Origin: Ditylenchus dipsaci
Taxonomy: Eukaryota > Nematoda > Chromadorea > Rhabditida > Anguinidae
Direction: 5' to 3'
Assembly (NCBI GenBank): GCA_004194705.1
Contig: SADC01000140.1
Location: forward strand, 124,001 to 188,000
Length of the DNA: 64,000 nt
A program made the position numbers and the translations under genes. Below are positions 43,692 to 57,100 of this stretch, in pieces (positions within the stretch are counted from its first letter, which is position 1; every line of letters begins with the position of its first letter). The notes beneath the pieces are model-generated. The model was not told the origin of the DNA and did not search any database. It saw only the letters and a list, made by a program, of their open reading frames with translations.

Positions 43692-43970
43692 CTATGAGGC
43701 GTGAAAAATACCTTCAAAACTTTCGCTTCCATTCTTCTTTTTCCTTTGGCTTTGAAGAAGGTCAATTTGAGCCGGGGGATCGACTGCAATTTTCACCTTC
43801 TTTGGGCGGCCTAAGTGCACTTCTGCTTCCCCCACCTGCTCTGGCACTACTTGTTGCTCTTCTGCAGCTTGCTCAGGCATTAGCTCTTCTTCACCAGCAT
43901 CGCTTGAAAAATTGAACTCATCGCTAGAGCTAGCTTCGTCAGTACTGCTATATGCAAAAGAATCATTCAT
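43692..43970 (-). CDS. Unrecognised acidic protein with AT-hook-like motif
   Basis: A 92-codon minus frame starts MNDSFAYSSTDEASSSDEFN, continues through a Glu/Gln-rich stretch (EEELMPEQAAEEQQVVPEQV), then has GRPKKVKIAVDPP and a basic QRKKKNG. An acidic start, AT-hook-like GRPKK and basic patch suggest a nuclear DNA-binding protein or the first exon of a transposase. A possible splice donor (GAAG|GTATTT) lies near its end, so it may continue in an exon now lost. It lies inside an inverted-repeat element, which favours a transposon origin. I do not recognise the family. Confidence 0.4.
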   Translation of the reverse strand: MNDSFAYSSTDEASSSDEFNFSSDAGEEELMPEQAAEEQQVVPEQVGEAEVHLGRPKKVKIAVDPPAQIDLLQSQRKKKNGSESFEGIFHAS

Positions 43971-44582
43971 GATTTTCAGCTGAAAGAGAACATGAAAAGC
44001 GAGAGTGGGGCAGCAACTATTTATTTGCTCATTGGTTTACGAAAAATAAGATCCGCCGAACTTGACAGAGTCTACTGTATAACAATTTTCCACATAAATA
44101 ATTAATTACAACACAATTTTTGTCATGAAACGATTTTTGCCATTTAAAATTTTTTCGAAAAGACTTTTATTTATAATGATGGATTTTCATAAAAGTCTTA
44201 TTCGAAATGTAGGTGAGCCAACATGGCTACGACTATAATTGCTTCGAAAATATAACTTTTATATTTCCACACTTGCAAGTAAAAATGCATTTCTATCTGC
44301 AGGAATAGTGCTTTTATATCGCATAAGCAAAAGGCATGATGTGAATTATATTTCTTGCTTTACTAAGCCTAATAAAGTTATAAAATCGTGTAATAGAAAA
44401 TAGCCAAAAATACAACTTTTGATTTAATTTTCAGCGATTTTTGTTTGTTTTCTGTTCATTCTTTTCATCACTAAATATTCGCCCATTTTTTTCTTTTTTT
44501 TTCAAAAAAAAGTTATGTCTGAACGTGTGCAATAAATAAGAATTTTCGAACTGGCCAAAATATGGCCAACCGGCAAAAGAGG

Positions 44583-44803
44583 GTTAAAGGGGCATGCTCA
44601 CCTGTTTCAAAGTGTGTCCTAGCAAATTCAAAATTTTTTCCGAGTAATCAAACTTATATACGGAATTTTCAATTTGGTTTCTAACAAAACTATACCTAAA
44701 ATAGAATTCTAGCCTCTGTTCTGAAAATCTGTAAAGGAGTTCAATGATTCAGAATTTTTTTTGAATTGAACAAATTGTAAAACAGGTGAGCATGTCCCTT
44801 TAA
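44583..44803. mobile_element. Hairpin MITE copy F
   Basis: The ends TAAAGGGGCATGCTCACCTG and CAGGTGAGCATGTCCCTTTA are complementary. The core GGTTTCTAACAAAACTATACC and ATCAAACTTATATACGGAAT match the family. The right arm is shorter than the left. Confidence 0.75.
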
Positions 44804-45114
44804 TAACTTAACAATCCAATGCCTTTAAGAAAATGAAGTTATTTAAGTAAAAAAACCAAGATTTTTAGGCCAAAACCAATTCATTCAGAGTAGGGCTCTG
44901 TAGAGGTCCTCACCATTTTAATTCAAAACTCTGGGCCAACCTGATAATGGTGACTCTAATCTACTTTTCAAATTACAAAGAGTCATTTGTCCGATTTTGA
45001 TTTTTTTGGCAAAATCTATTCAAAAATTTAACATTACTAAATTCTTTTATTACAAAAATACCAAAGAATGGGCATACTAAAAAATCTAAATTCTTAAGTT
45101 CATGTGTGCGAAAA

Positions 45115-48100
45115 CTATAAATTAGATCGCAGCAACTCTTTTTTGGCTATAGTCTCCAAATGCACAATATCTGGCCCATCAGCAAAGCGCAGACTTCTGG
45201 CCCACACTAAAAAGCTAGCTAGTGGCCAATCACTGGTTAAACCTGCAGCTCCAAAGTGTTGGATTACTCGATCCACCACCTTCCCGCCATTTCAGGAGCT
45301 ACTACCTTAATCATGGCTATTTCTGAAGCAGCTTTCTAAAAGCCAGAATTCACAAGGATATACACAACAAAAAATGTAGCAGCAAAACCTGCCTTAGCTC
45401 CAACAGTGTCAATCATATGAGCTGCCTTTAACACCAATAATCGAGCCTGTTCCACCTGAATTCTAGATTCTGCTAGTTCTACTCGTACATTCTGGAAATC
45501 CTTGAGTGGGCGACCATGAACTAGTCTGTTTGGCGATTGGATCTGCAGTTTTTAATTCATCCAACGTGAGATTACGATAATTAAAACAAAAACTCATGGA
45601 GGCGCTGAGCACCGGCGCTGACGCTAATATGTTTGAAGGGTTTAGTTTAGTTTTTTAGGAACAACACTGATTTTAGCCATTCAAAGTGCCTACCTAAGTT
45701 TTTGACAAAACTTTTAAAAGATTTAAGTAGTAAACATGTTGCTTTATCGAGAATTACACCTTAAATAACGTTTGATAATACCAAAAATAGTTTTACATAC
45801 CCCAACTTCATAACTTATGTATTCCTTCCCTCTTCACCTAAATACCGTAAAACCTCTATTGACCCGTGTCATATCATATTCTTCCATTGCAACAACCCGC
45901 CGGTATTTTCTATTCCAATAAAACTAAATCTCAGATATTTTACGTGCATTCTCTGAGATACAGATTCTAGAGGATGGCAAACAATTAGAGCGTCATTGTT
46001 GTATAGCAAGGCGTATATTTAGAGTCGTCAACTATAAAACTGTAAACTAAAGTCAACTCTTGATTTAACGTCACCCGGCGTGTCAAACACGTCGAAAAGC
46101 GAAATCGACAATTTTCTTGCCAAGATGAAAAATTCGAAAACGATTGAATTTTTCGGTTTTTTCAAAGGGAATAAGGCTAAAACTCAGTTTTCATGCCCGA
46201 CTTGCTTTCCTTATCCTGCTATTTGGAAGCATGGCTTACCCTCTGTTTCATCAAGTGAAGTGCCCGTTCGGCATGCCCTATCAGCCTCATGCAATGATGT
46301 ATTCTGCAGGACCTAGCCTTCCCTGAGCTATTTCGAACCCTCGTCCTTCACCCAAAATTAAATTTTCTGTCGGCACTCTGACATTTTCAAACACAACCTC
46401 ACAGTGACCGCCTAAAATTTTATTTTTTCAGTAAATAGAGTGGTTAAAATATATACAAACGCACCAGGAGCGTCCTCAAACCCAAGGTTTTCAAGGAGCG
46501 GACTACTTGTATGCCTGCAGATTCAAATGGCACTAGTAGCATGCTCTGCTGGGTGTGTTTTGGTTAGAAGTCAATGGCAGTATACGACCCATAAATATAC
46601 ACACTTGCAGTTGGGGTCAGCAGCACCAGAAGTAAACCATTTTCTGGCATTTATTACATAGTGCTTATCATCTCGAACTATGCTTCCCTAAATCAAAAAA
46701 TTATATTTGTGAATTTTGAGTCTCCTATATGTTAGTCACTCCCAGGAATTTTCCAGAGGGTGGAGGCGTAGTGTGATGGCAGCATGTTGGCCCGGTGATC
46801 CGAAAAAGGCTGGTTCAATTCCAGCCACCACCATTGTCCTCTGGACAATCAATCCGATATAGAGTGAATAAAGTAGGGTGAATCAGTGCCGGTTTTTTAC
46901 GATACTGTTTTTCTTCTCAGGCTTTTTTTATCAAAAATTTTATTCTGCAAGCCCTTAAGGTTTAAAATTCTTACTCTTCAAAAACAGAGATATCGAGCAA
47001 TCATTGAAGTATAAAAACAGGGTAAAGTAAAAAAATGATTTTTTATTTTAAAATTTTTTTCTTCAACTCGGTTAAACGGGTCTTTGCAGTATTTTCTGAG
47101 CTCACTCGGAGTGAGAATCTCACTGAGAATCTCACTCACTCGCAGAGTTTTTCAGTTCTCACTCTCTCTCACAGGTCTAAAAAGTGTCCTCAGCAGCGAT
47201 GGCCACGAAAAAGTTTCGCCCTCGCCTCAGTGCGTTTTTGGCACTTATTGGGTTCGACGGGCTGGTTTTTAACTCATTTAATAATAGTTTTTAGACGTCT
47301 TCTGAGTGACTTTCATATGCTAAAAAGAATAAAAAAAATTAATCTTCTGAATCTAAATTTTCCAGAAAAAAAATTCGAAAAAAATATTGACCAAAATTTG
47401 ACTTTTTTCCTTGGGGACCACAAGAAAAGGTACTTGGAGACCCGAAAAGATCGAATTAAACATAGTTTTGTTAACTGGGGCCTACCGCATAAAGAAACTC
47501 TTGTGTGCATACATTTTTATGCATACAGAATCACTTTCGAGTGATTTGTGTCTAAGGTATGTGGGGGTCTCAAGCCTCCCGCGCTCCAAGGAGGCGCGGG
47601 GCTTGAGAGTTAGAGATGCACGCACTCACTTACCTTAGACATAATTCGAGCAAGACTCTTGATTAAAAATGCATCTAGAGGCTCTTTTTGCTTAGCTCCA
47701 GTGACCAAAACGGGGTAGGATACCTTAATATAAGGTCATTGGCCTTGGTCCCCAAGGCAAAGAGTACCATTTCGGTCAGAATTTTTTTTTTCGAAAAAAA
47801 TCTATTTTTTATGTATAAAAGTGCCAGAAAATAACTTTTCTGTCGTTTTTAACATATAAAAGTTACTTAGAGGACGTCTAAACACTATCTTGAATGCGTA
47901 AAAAAGCCGACCGACAAAACCGAACCCTACTACCCCACCGAACCCAAAAGTACCAGTTTTTTTCTTTTTCGCGCCGCCGCAGGGCGCTCCGGGAGATTTT
48001 CGAATTTCCTAATCGAGTTTTTTAACACGCAGAGGGTCAAGCGTAGTCACGGTAGCGTTTTGTTCAGAAAACTTTATTTAAACTTTATTTACCATAATAT

Positions 48101-51100
48101 GCCTTCTAGCGCTCAAAATAAAGAAAAATGCCAGCCTTTAATAAAATTAACTAACGGTTTTTATCTTAATTAATTTCTGGATTTTGGGCCTAAGAAAGAA
48201 ATAATTTGTAAGAGCAGTTTCATAGTCGATTGCTGTGTTGGAATTCCAAATCTAAATAATGATTCCAAAGGGACGCTGACGTAGATTGAACATCAGCTGA
48301 TGATTGGGCGGAGCGGACCCATCATTGGTCTCAGCAATACACTGGTCTTCAGATTAGTTTTTGTTTGTTTTTTGGATCAATTGATATCCCATTTTGAAGA
48401 GAAAGAAACTTTAAAAAAAGGCTGAGAAAAAGGTCGAAAAAAACCGGCCGTGAGACCCCTTACTATCAATGTACGGGATGGTCGTCGTTGATTTCAGAAT
48501 TTCTCGACCTAGCTTTTCACAAATTTTAGTTAGCAAACCTGAATATTGGTTGCGTCCGAAGAAGCCACATCTGGTTCTGTCATTGCGAAACACGACCTAG
48601 TTCTTCCCTCCAATAAAGGAGCCAGGAATTGAGTTTGTTGGGCTGGGGTGCCATACTTGATGAGCACTTCCATATTGCCAGTATCTGGAGCACTACAGTT
48701 GAATACCTCAACAAACACTTGATCATTAAAATTAATAAATAATGTATACTTCTGGAGCAAACATGGAGTAACCAGTGAGTTCACAAACATGTGCATATTC
48801 AGAATTGCTCAGACCTACTCCCCCGAATTTGTTAGCCGGGTCCAGATGTACAGTGATGAAAAGGTTCCAGAGACCTTGACCACGAGCTTTTTGTTTTAGC
48901 AAATCTATTTGGGGATTACGTGTCCATTTTAGGTCACTTTCCGCAAAAGCCATTAACTCTTTTTCTAGCGGAAAAATCTCCTGAATTTTTAAGCATTTAA
49001 TAATTTTTCGAAATAAATAGTAATATTCTTTTATACATTTAACAAATTCTTACCTCAAAAATAAAAGCCTTGACTTTGTTGTAAATTTCAAAAGCTTGAC
49101 TGGACATTGATTCAGGCACCGTTGCAACAAGGCCTAAATATTCTTGCGCAACTTTTACATTAGGTAGTTTGGCAAGATTTTTCAAGACTAAAATAGAATT
49201 ATATTACCTAATCTGTAAAATTTAACGCTTCATCTATTTTTTCAACGCCCTTTTCAAATACGATGAAAAAGTAATGAAACCCATCACCTAATTTCATTAT
49301 GCTCAATTAAGCTTAAAAGGTTCAAGATACCTTGAACACGAGTTTTTTGTAGAACGGCGTGCAGGCATGTACATGAGCCGCTCGGACCGTAATTTTCGAG
49401 ATCCCAATGAAACCCCAATAAAATTTTACCAAGACCACTAGGTCACATGCTTAGTCTTTACTATGCTTTTTGACCCAGACCGGGTTTGCCGATTTCTCAC
49501 AAAATGTTCGAAATTTCGACAATCACTTATTATTCTGAAAGTTCAGGGTCTTTCAGCTGCACAAAAGATCGTTAAGCAAAACGATCTCGAACAGGCGCCA
49601 ATCCATTTTCAAACTGCTGAACTTGAATAGTTCTCCGGAGTTAAATTGGAAAAGTCTCTGGAGAATTTCCAATTTTATAAGTGCAGAGTCGAAATTGAAC
49701 AGACTTATCTGGATAATTTTTCTTCTGGGCTCCGAATGAAAATTTCAAAAAAAGGAAATTTGAGTAAAAAAAGGACATTTTGACTAGTTTTGAAGTAAAA
49801 GGGTCATTTTATCCAGTGCTTGTTGCCGTTTTGAAGCGAAAAAAAAAGATTTTGACTAAATTTTCAAAAATAAATAATATTTGGGGTGCATTTCTCTTGG
49901 CTTTCCTCTTCTGGGCTCCCTAAATTGCTGGGCACTGCAAACCTTGCTAGATGATGCTGAATAGATTGAAAAAATTGAAGACGGTCATCGGAATTGTACC
50001 CTCCACCAAAAGTTTGATATTTGCTTCCCTTTGAATTTCACTCGGTCGGCGCACTTGTCGTAAAGCTTCAGCTGGATTGACCTGAGCTCTAATATAATTT
50101 TAAAATAAAGTTTGCTTCCATACTAAAATCGTACCGGAGTAGAATTTGACGAGTCTTCTCTTCTTCAGCTTGCATTCGAACTATGAACTGGCTTAGTGGC
50201 ATGTGTGCTTTTGAGAACCGACGATTGAAAGCATTGTGCCAGCCCTCAATAGCATTGTTAGTTCTTGGCAACCCATCGATAGCAGCTTTTCTGCAATTCC
50301 AGTAAGCAATTGGGAAGAGCCCATCCTTAGTCATTCTACCAACACGTTAGCGAATATATGTCTTTTCGAAGTAACTCAAGTATTCTGAAAAGTTTCATAC
50401 TGTCAAGAGCTAATGTCATTTGACTAGGAAATTCACCTTCAAGGTTGTCTTCGAGACCGAGTTCATTGAAAAGGAGCAGAGAGTCCAATTTCACCGCTAT
50501 TTCATCGAAGCCACATGCCACTTCGGCTGTCGGGGAAAAGCAAGCGATACCAGGGAGCGGAATAAAATCTTAGCTTCTTCATCTTGGTAGGCATGCATTA
50601 GGCCCTTTGACTGCACATGAGCAAACGCATTCTTCGACAAGTGAAACAAACAGCACTTGGACAGATCGACCTTGCCAAAGACACTGGAGAGAGCTTTTAT
50701 TAGTGCGATCTCAAAGTCTTAAATAAACAGTGTATATGCGCTGTCAAAATATATGTATTTTACCTGCCATCACAGATGCAGGTCTCTGGAGACCACCATC
50801 TTGCAAAGCTGAGAACATGCGGCTATATGTTTCGGCACTTTTGTTCGGAAGGAGACAATAAGCAGCTGGCAGTGTTGTTTCAGCCCGAAAAGCATTTATC
50901 GTGTAGAGCAGGTAGAAATTCTTCGGTGCGCAAAAGAACGTCCCATCCACGGCCCACTGAGTATTTCGGTTAAGAAGGTCCATCCCAGACTGCGCCAGGA
51001 AGATGAAAAATGGCGGCTTGGTTGGCTGAACTGTGCTAGAATATGAAGATATGTAGGTTTGCTCATATTTTCTCGTTTTTTTACCGAGAGTCAACAAGAA

Positions 51101-54100
51101 GGAATGGATTCCCTTGTTTCGTTTGAGTGAAGAAGTCCAACCATTCGATTTCCAAAAAAGGCTTGTCCACACTGCTGGCACCAATTGGTTGTCTTACATG
51201 CTGAATCATTCGCTGAAGAGCTCTGTCATTCGGAAGGCGAAGCAGCTCTGCATCTGATATACCTTCTTTTCCTGATGAGATCACATCGATAGTAGGCTTT
51301 GTATAGCTGGAAATGGCATCCATCTTCATTCTGGCAATTTGCTGACGGAGCTAATACAATGCATACAATGATGAAACTTAGTTTTATAATCAAATACCTC
51401 GATTTTGCTAGAGCTTTACGACAGTTATGTGCTTTTGTTGGCTCCAGATTGCTAATTCCACCGAATTCAGACTTGGCCCTTCCACTGCAAAACTTTTTCA
51501 AGCACCGCCAATATTGATCGTTCGCAAAGTATTCGATTTGTCGTGACGCATTTCATAGCCATCGCACAAAACCAATGTTCTCATTTTGCTCGATAGAGAC
51601 GCCATTCTGAAAAAATGAAAATTGAGCACATAAATTCATTATCAATAGCCTTTTTGAGCACAAGTCAAGTTAACTAATAAAGAGAAAACAGATTTGTAGC
51701 AGAATATTGTTACTTGTATGGTCTGGATATAGCTAAGGAGTTTTGACCAGGCTGTATTTCTCTCTTTAAGGTTTAAATCCATCTGTTTGACCAGAAAAAA
51801 CAATTTTGGCGCGGAAACGTCGTCGCGGAAATGTCGGCGCGGAAATATTGGCGCGGAAATGTCGCGCGCGCAAATGTCGGCGCGGAAATGTCGTGGCGCG
51901 CAAATGTCGGATAACCCTTCAGAATAGTAAAACCTTGTAGATTACTAAATAAATCAAATTTAAAAATTCACCATAATTCGTGGGGTTGCTGTTGCTTGGT
52001 GTCCTGTAACCTTGAGACCTAGTTCGATCATTTTCTTAGGCATTTGAGCAAATTTAGCAGCGCTTTCTTTGTTACTAGCCTGCCCGTCCAGGAAACGACG
52101 GTATACTCCAGTTGCTAGAACCGCATTTCTGAATGCAGCAAATGCAACATAGAAGTCCCACTCCAAAGCAGTTGGTTTCTGGAGATGGGTAGAGTGGCAA
52201 AAGTATTCTTCCATGAACTCTTCTACACTAGGAATACCTTCTGGTCGCACAGTTGAGAGACCACAAAACTGGTTACTTGAGAAGAGAAGTAGTGAGCAAA
52301 AAGACAGCTAGCTAGGTCGCTTAATGGATCACCCAATGTGGACATTTCCCAATCAAGTACAGCCAATACTTGCGCTTCTGTTGGATGAAAAATAAGATTG
52401 TCTAGTCTGAAAAATATTTTAGATTAAAAATAATTAAATTGTCAACTTTTGATAGCTTATTGAGCGAGTGGTATTTAATTTTGACCAATTGGCGAAAAAA
52501 TTTTTTTTTAAGTTTTGTGTTAATTTTCTCAATAAATATTTTTCGCATAATCGCATAGCCCAGGACCTCAGCTTTTTTAAAGGACCACGGTTTTTGAGCG
52601 CAGCGGCATGTGCAAAATTTGAATTGGCGGGGACACTTCTCTTTCGTCTATCAGTGTACTCTTTTGAGTTATTCGAAACGACTCGAAAGAGTACACTGAT
52701 AGACGAAAGAGAAGTGTCCCCCGCCAATTCAAATTTTGGGCGCTAGTATAGAATACCGACCCCCCCCCCCCACCGAAAATCTGACCGAAAATCAAAAAAA
52801 AAAATTCAGCTCAATATTTATAGTTTTATGTTCATTCTAAGGTTATGCCCTGAGAATTCCCCGACCTATTTCCCATAAAGAAAAACCGGGGAATTATGAA
52901 CAGTGCGATTTACAAGAAGACTGGTTGTCCCACAACGAAATGGTTAACTTTATTACTCCGACCAAAATTTCCGAAGGAAACTTTTTGTATAAAGTTTGTT
53001 TTTTCTTCCAATTTCGTCTACAGTTAAAACTCGTTATAACGAAACTCTATATAACGAATTTTCGAGGTCGGAAGTTCGTTCTCTCCTTGGGTCCGACACT
53101 TTTTTAGCTTCATTTTTTTAAACTTTTTCCAGTTCTGTTTTGACAGTCTTCGTCAGGATTCCGTAGGATTCCGATCCAAACATTTTTTCTCTGAGAAAGC
53201 AAAAACTCGATATAACGAAACTCAGTTTAGCGAAAATCTTGTTTTTTCGTCAAGTTTTTGCTTTTTTGACAAAAAAAATTGGATTTACAAAAAATGATCG
53301 GCGAAATCGGAATCCTTGCAATACTTGGGACCAGACTGTCAAAACAGAAAAAGCAAAAGCTTAAAAAATGGGTGCAAAAAAGGTATCCAAGCCGGTAACT
53401 TGGCCGGTCGCTTGAAATTCGTTATAGCGAATTTTAACTGTATTTTAGGTCAAAATGGCATTTTAGGCCATAATATTACGTCCAAATATTGGACGCTTTG
53501 GATGTTTTGGATGTACTGGATGTACTGGATGTTTTGCATCGGAAATTCATGTTTCCTATTTCCCGGGTTTTCGGGGGATTCGATAAGCCTAGTTTATTCC
53601 AATTTATGGCTTCAGTCCAATAAACTTCAAGAATTTCTTTTAATAACTGTTTTTAACAGGGTAAGTCCTTTCCTTTTCAAAGGCAAATTAAAGATTTGTT
53701 TCAAAAGGCTAAAGTTGAGAATAGACCTGAAATCTCCATGCACTAGAGTGTGTTCTTTGTTGGTTGGTATGTTGACCTGGAGCCATCGGATTAGACGATC
53801 AACACCTTGAATTGAATTAAATTGAACAGCTGATGGATGGTTAAGTTTGTATTGGAGACAAGTCGTTTCAAATTCCGTTCCATATAATTTCCTACAATAA
53901 ACTAGCTTATAAATTCGTTCTTATTCTGATGGCTCATATATTAACCCGATGGTCCGAAATCCATTAATCCAACTTGAGACAAGTCGACTGAATGTATTGA
54001 CGACAAAACCCTTGCCACTTCTTTGTAGATTCGTTTTCGCTCCATAGGCAAACAGTCAGGCAAGTTAGGGTTGGTGAACACTCTTCCATTACAGTATTCC

Positions 54101-57100
54101 ATCAGGTAGAAAGGGGTGTCAAGCACACTGAAATCGGCCTTGTCATAAGTTAAAATAACATTTCACAAAATTGGGACTAACTCTTCCACATAGTCAACCA
54201 TTTTAGCCACTGGCACTCGCCCTCTGATAGCAGATTGAACACGAAATTCTCTGTTGATTAAATGAGCAGATGGAAGGAGAGGACCTCTCTGCAAAACTAT
54301 TTTTATAAACAATATTTTTGCAGACATAAATTTTTAGAATAGAACTAGGTTTAATAGATGGCTGAAGAGGGGACACAACCAACTCGCCACATCAACCATC
54401 AACCGGTTGATTAGTTCTTGGTTGATTAACCGGTTCATAAAATAATCAACCGGTAAGTTAATTTTGACAAAATGTTTGGGGTTTTTTCACCGGTTGATGG
54501 AAAATTTTCGGTTGTCAACTGCCACATCAACCATTAACCGGTTGATGAAGACTATCAACCGGTGGCCCACCGGCGAATCAGCCGGTTGATAACGCCGGTT
54601 GATTTGCCATGACTGGTCGACTCTCGATGTAAAGCCACCATAGAGACTGGCTCAAGTGGCCTTATATCGAGAGTGGCCTTTTATCGAAAGTTGCGGACCA
54701 AAAGTTTTCGCAAGAAGACCTTATATCGAGTATTCATATAAACCACAATCTTTTAAAAAACAAATAAAACAATCGAAAATCCATCAACTAACGGCAAAAA
54801 ATTCTAATTTGAGTTTTTTCTCATTCCTTTTTCGCTCCTGATAAAAAGCCTCATCTAATCTGTCGATTGTGACTGAGAATGGCAAGAATCGCCTAGGCCA
54901 CTAGTTCAAATCTCCCTACTGCTCAATTATGGAAAATGGAAAAACACCCTGTCCAAAAACTAAAACCTCTTTTAGTAAAACCCAAAAAAGCAAGTTTTTG
55001 GTTGCTTCTGGTCTCTTTGGAGTGGGATTGTGACCAGCTGAACTAGGGCTGCCATCTCAAAATTTTTAAAAAAGGACAGTTGGGCAAAAAAAGGACGTTT
55101 TGATCTTTGAAGAAAAAAGTGCATTTTATCTAGTGCTTATTGCCATTTTGAAGCAAAAAAAAGATTTTGACTAAAAACTTCAAAAATAAAAAAGATTTCG
55201 GATCCCGAAAAAAGAACGAATCTTTTTAAAAAGGACATATGGCAGCCCTGAGCTAAACATATTTTCTGAAAGAAAAATTCGTTTTCCCCAAAGTCTTGAC
55301 TTAAATTGCACAAATTACCAAATGCACTGTCGGAAATCCAAAATTTACTGCAGGAAATCAATATTTTGTTTGAAATTCAAATTTACTGCGGGAAAAAAAA
55401 TTTACTGCGGCTAATCAGTATTTTGGTGCGTGTTTTTGGTACAGCCAAAATAAAATGTTGGATTAGCAACATCAATGTCAGAATTTCTAAATTCCTCCAG
55501 AATATGCCCTAAAAATCGAAATGTAACAGAAAACCAATCAACTTTTTTGATGGGTTTTTTCCTCTTCCATTTCGATTTTAGAGAATTTTTTGAAGGAATT
55601 TAGAAATTCTGATATTGATAATTCTAATCCAGTTTTTTTATTCTGTACAAGTTTTTTTGGCATCGCAACACCGAGTTTTCGACAAAATATGGCTCTAAAA
55701 CCACGTTCAAAAGATCTCTCCTCAACAGCTACCCCTCCTTTAAAAATTTTTGTAAGATTTCTTCTTTTTAAAACCTAAACAAAAACTGCTCTTTGGTCCA
55801 ACTAACAAAAAAAACTCACCGGCTTTTTTCGGAGCACTAATTCCATTTGATTTTTAAGACGAATATAGTAGGTAGGATTGGACTGTCCGTGAACAAATTT
55901 CCTAACCACCAAATTGTATGATGAAGAAGTTTTATCGCCGAATTTTCGATTAAAATATTTATTAAAGGCTCTCTAGGCAGATCTTCTTCTGAAAACTTTT
56001 CTTCATACTTTTGACCTGAAAGTGGGGAAAACTCAAACCAGGTGCAGAGACTCTGGTACCAGTCACATAATTTTTCACTGAAATTCCAACGATTTTTTCC
56101 ATGTCCGAGATGGTTTGGTCAATATTTTCACACTAAAATATACTGCCTGCACCACAAGATTTATGCTGTTCAAGCTAACCTTCACAGTATGAAACCCTAA
56201 CTCTCTAGCTGGCTTCAGATTCACCCCTAAGTCATCTACAAACACAATGGATTGGGGTTCTACCTGAAAAAGAGCATAAAAAAATAAATAATGAGATTGT
56301 TTGGGAACCAGTGTAGCTTGACGGGTTCAAAATATTATAGTCATACAGGGAGTCTCAAATTTGCCGCTGGTTTTCTTTCGACCATACCTTTTTTTCTTCA
56401 GTCTTTGGTGAGATCTTTTTTCCTCCTTTTTTAGTTTGAAAGTTTGACCAATCACCGAAAATCAAGTTTTTATCGAATAAATAATGATAAGGTACCATTC
56501 AAATTGCTTTTTATTTCTCTATCAAACAAAAAAACGATCTCACCAAAGACTGAAGGAACTAGTTAGACCAGTTTTTCGGTCATTTGACCGGTCAAATGAC
56601 CGGGCATTTGGCCAATTTCACTAGAATTTGGTCATTTTGACTAGTCAAATGACCGCCATTTGACCAGTCAAATGACCAAACTATTAAATGACCGGCGATT
56701 TCACAACTATAGAAGAAACAAAAAAGTTATGGTCAAGAGAAAACCGGCGGCGAAAATGGGACACCCTGTATAGCTGTAATTACTTTTTAATTTTTTCCGT
56801 AAAATGTGAAAAAAAAAGTTCACACCCAGAGGGACTTTTTATCGAACCAGCAACCTCAGAATGTGGTTTTATTTGAATTTAAACGATTTCCGTGTGGGAC
56901 CAGATACGGAAAATAGATACACTCCGCCTCTAATCATTTTTGGAGCTACTTGCATACACCCTCCCCCCTTCTCCCAAATCAACTTTTTTAGGGGTCCCCA
57001 AACACCCTATATCGACTCAAAATCGTCTCAGGAGTTCAGAAAAGACATTTTTTTGAATTCTGGTCAATAAAAAATTGAGTTTTGGGATCACCCAAAAGTA

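Larger units (their letters stand above)
42907..44574. mobile_element. Inverted-repeat element carrying an acidic ORF
   Basis: The outer ends GGCCGGTTGGCCAAAACATG and CCAAAATATGGCCAACCGGC are complementary. Inner arms (42925-43050 and 44095-44225) also pair: AATAAGACTTTTATGAAAAT against its complement, and GTTTCATGACAAAAATGTG against its complement. A TA-flanked CCGTATTT MITE (43110-43336) is nested in the left half. One minus-strand exon (43970-43700) is the only coding candidate. Confidence 0.65.

Noticed and set aside
46759..46832. Functional tRNA gene
   Set aside because: The T arm and B box are good, but the anticodon arm pairs poorly and the base before the putative anticodon is not T. 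Kept only as a tRNA-like repeat.
47605..47645. U1 snRNA 5' end (ACTTACCT)
   Set aside because: Only the first eight bases resemble U1; the following sequence does not, and the block pairs with an upstream arm of a repeat.
52434..52795. Three overlapping ORFs of 72-97 codons
   Set aside because: They come from the stem of hairpin MITE copy G; the same peptide appears on both strands.
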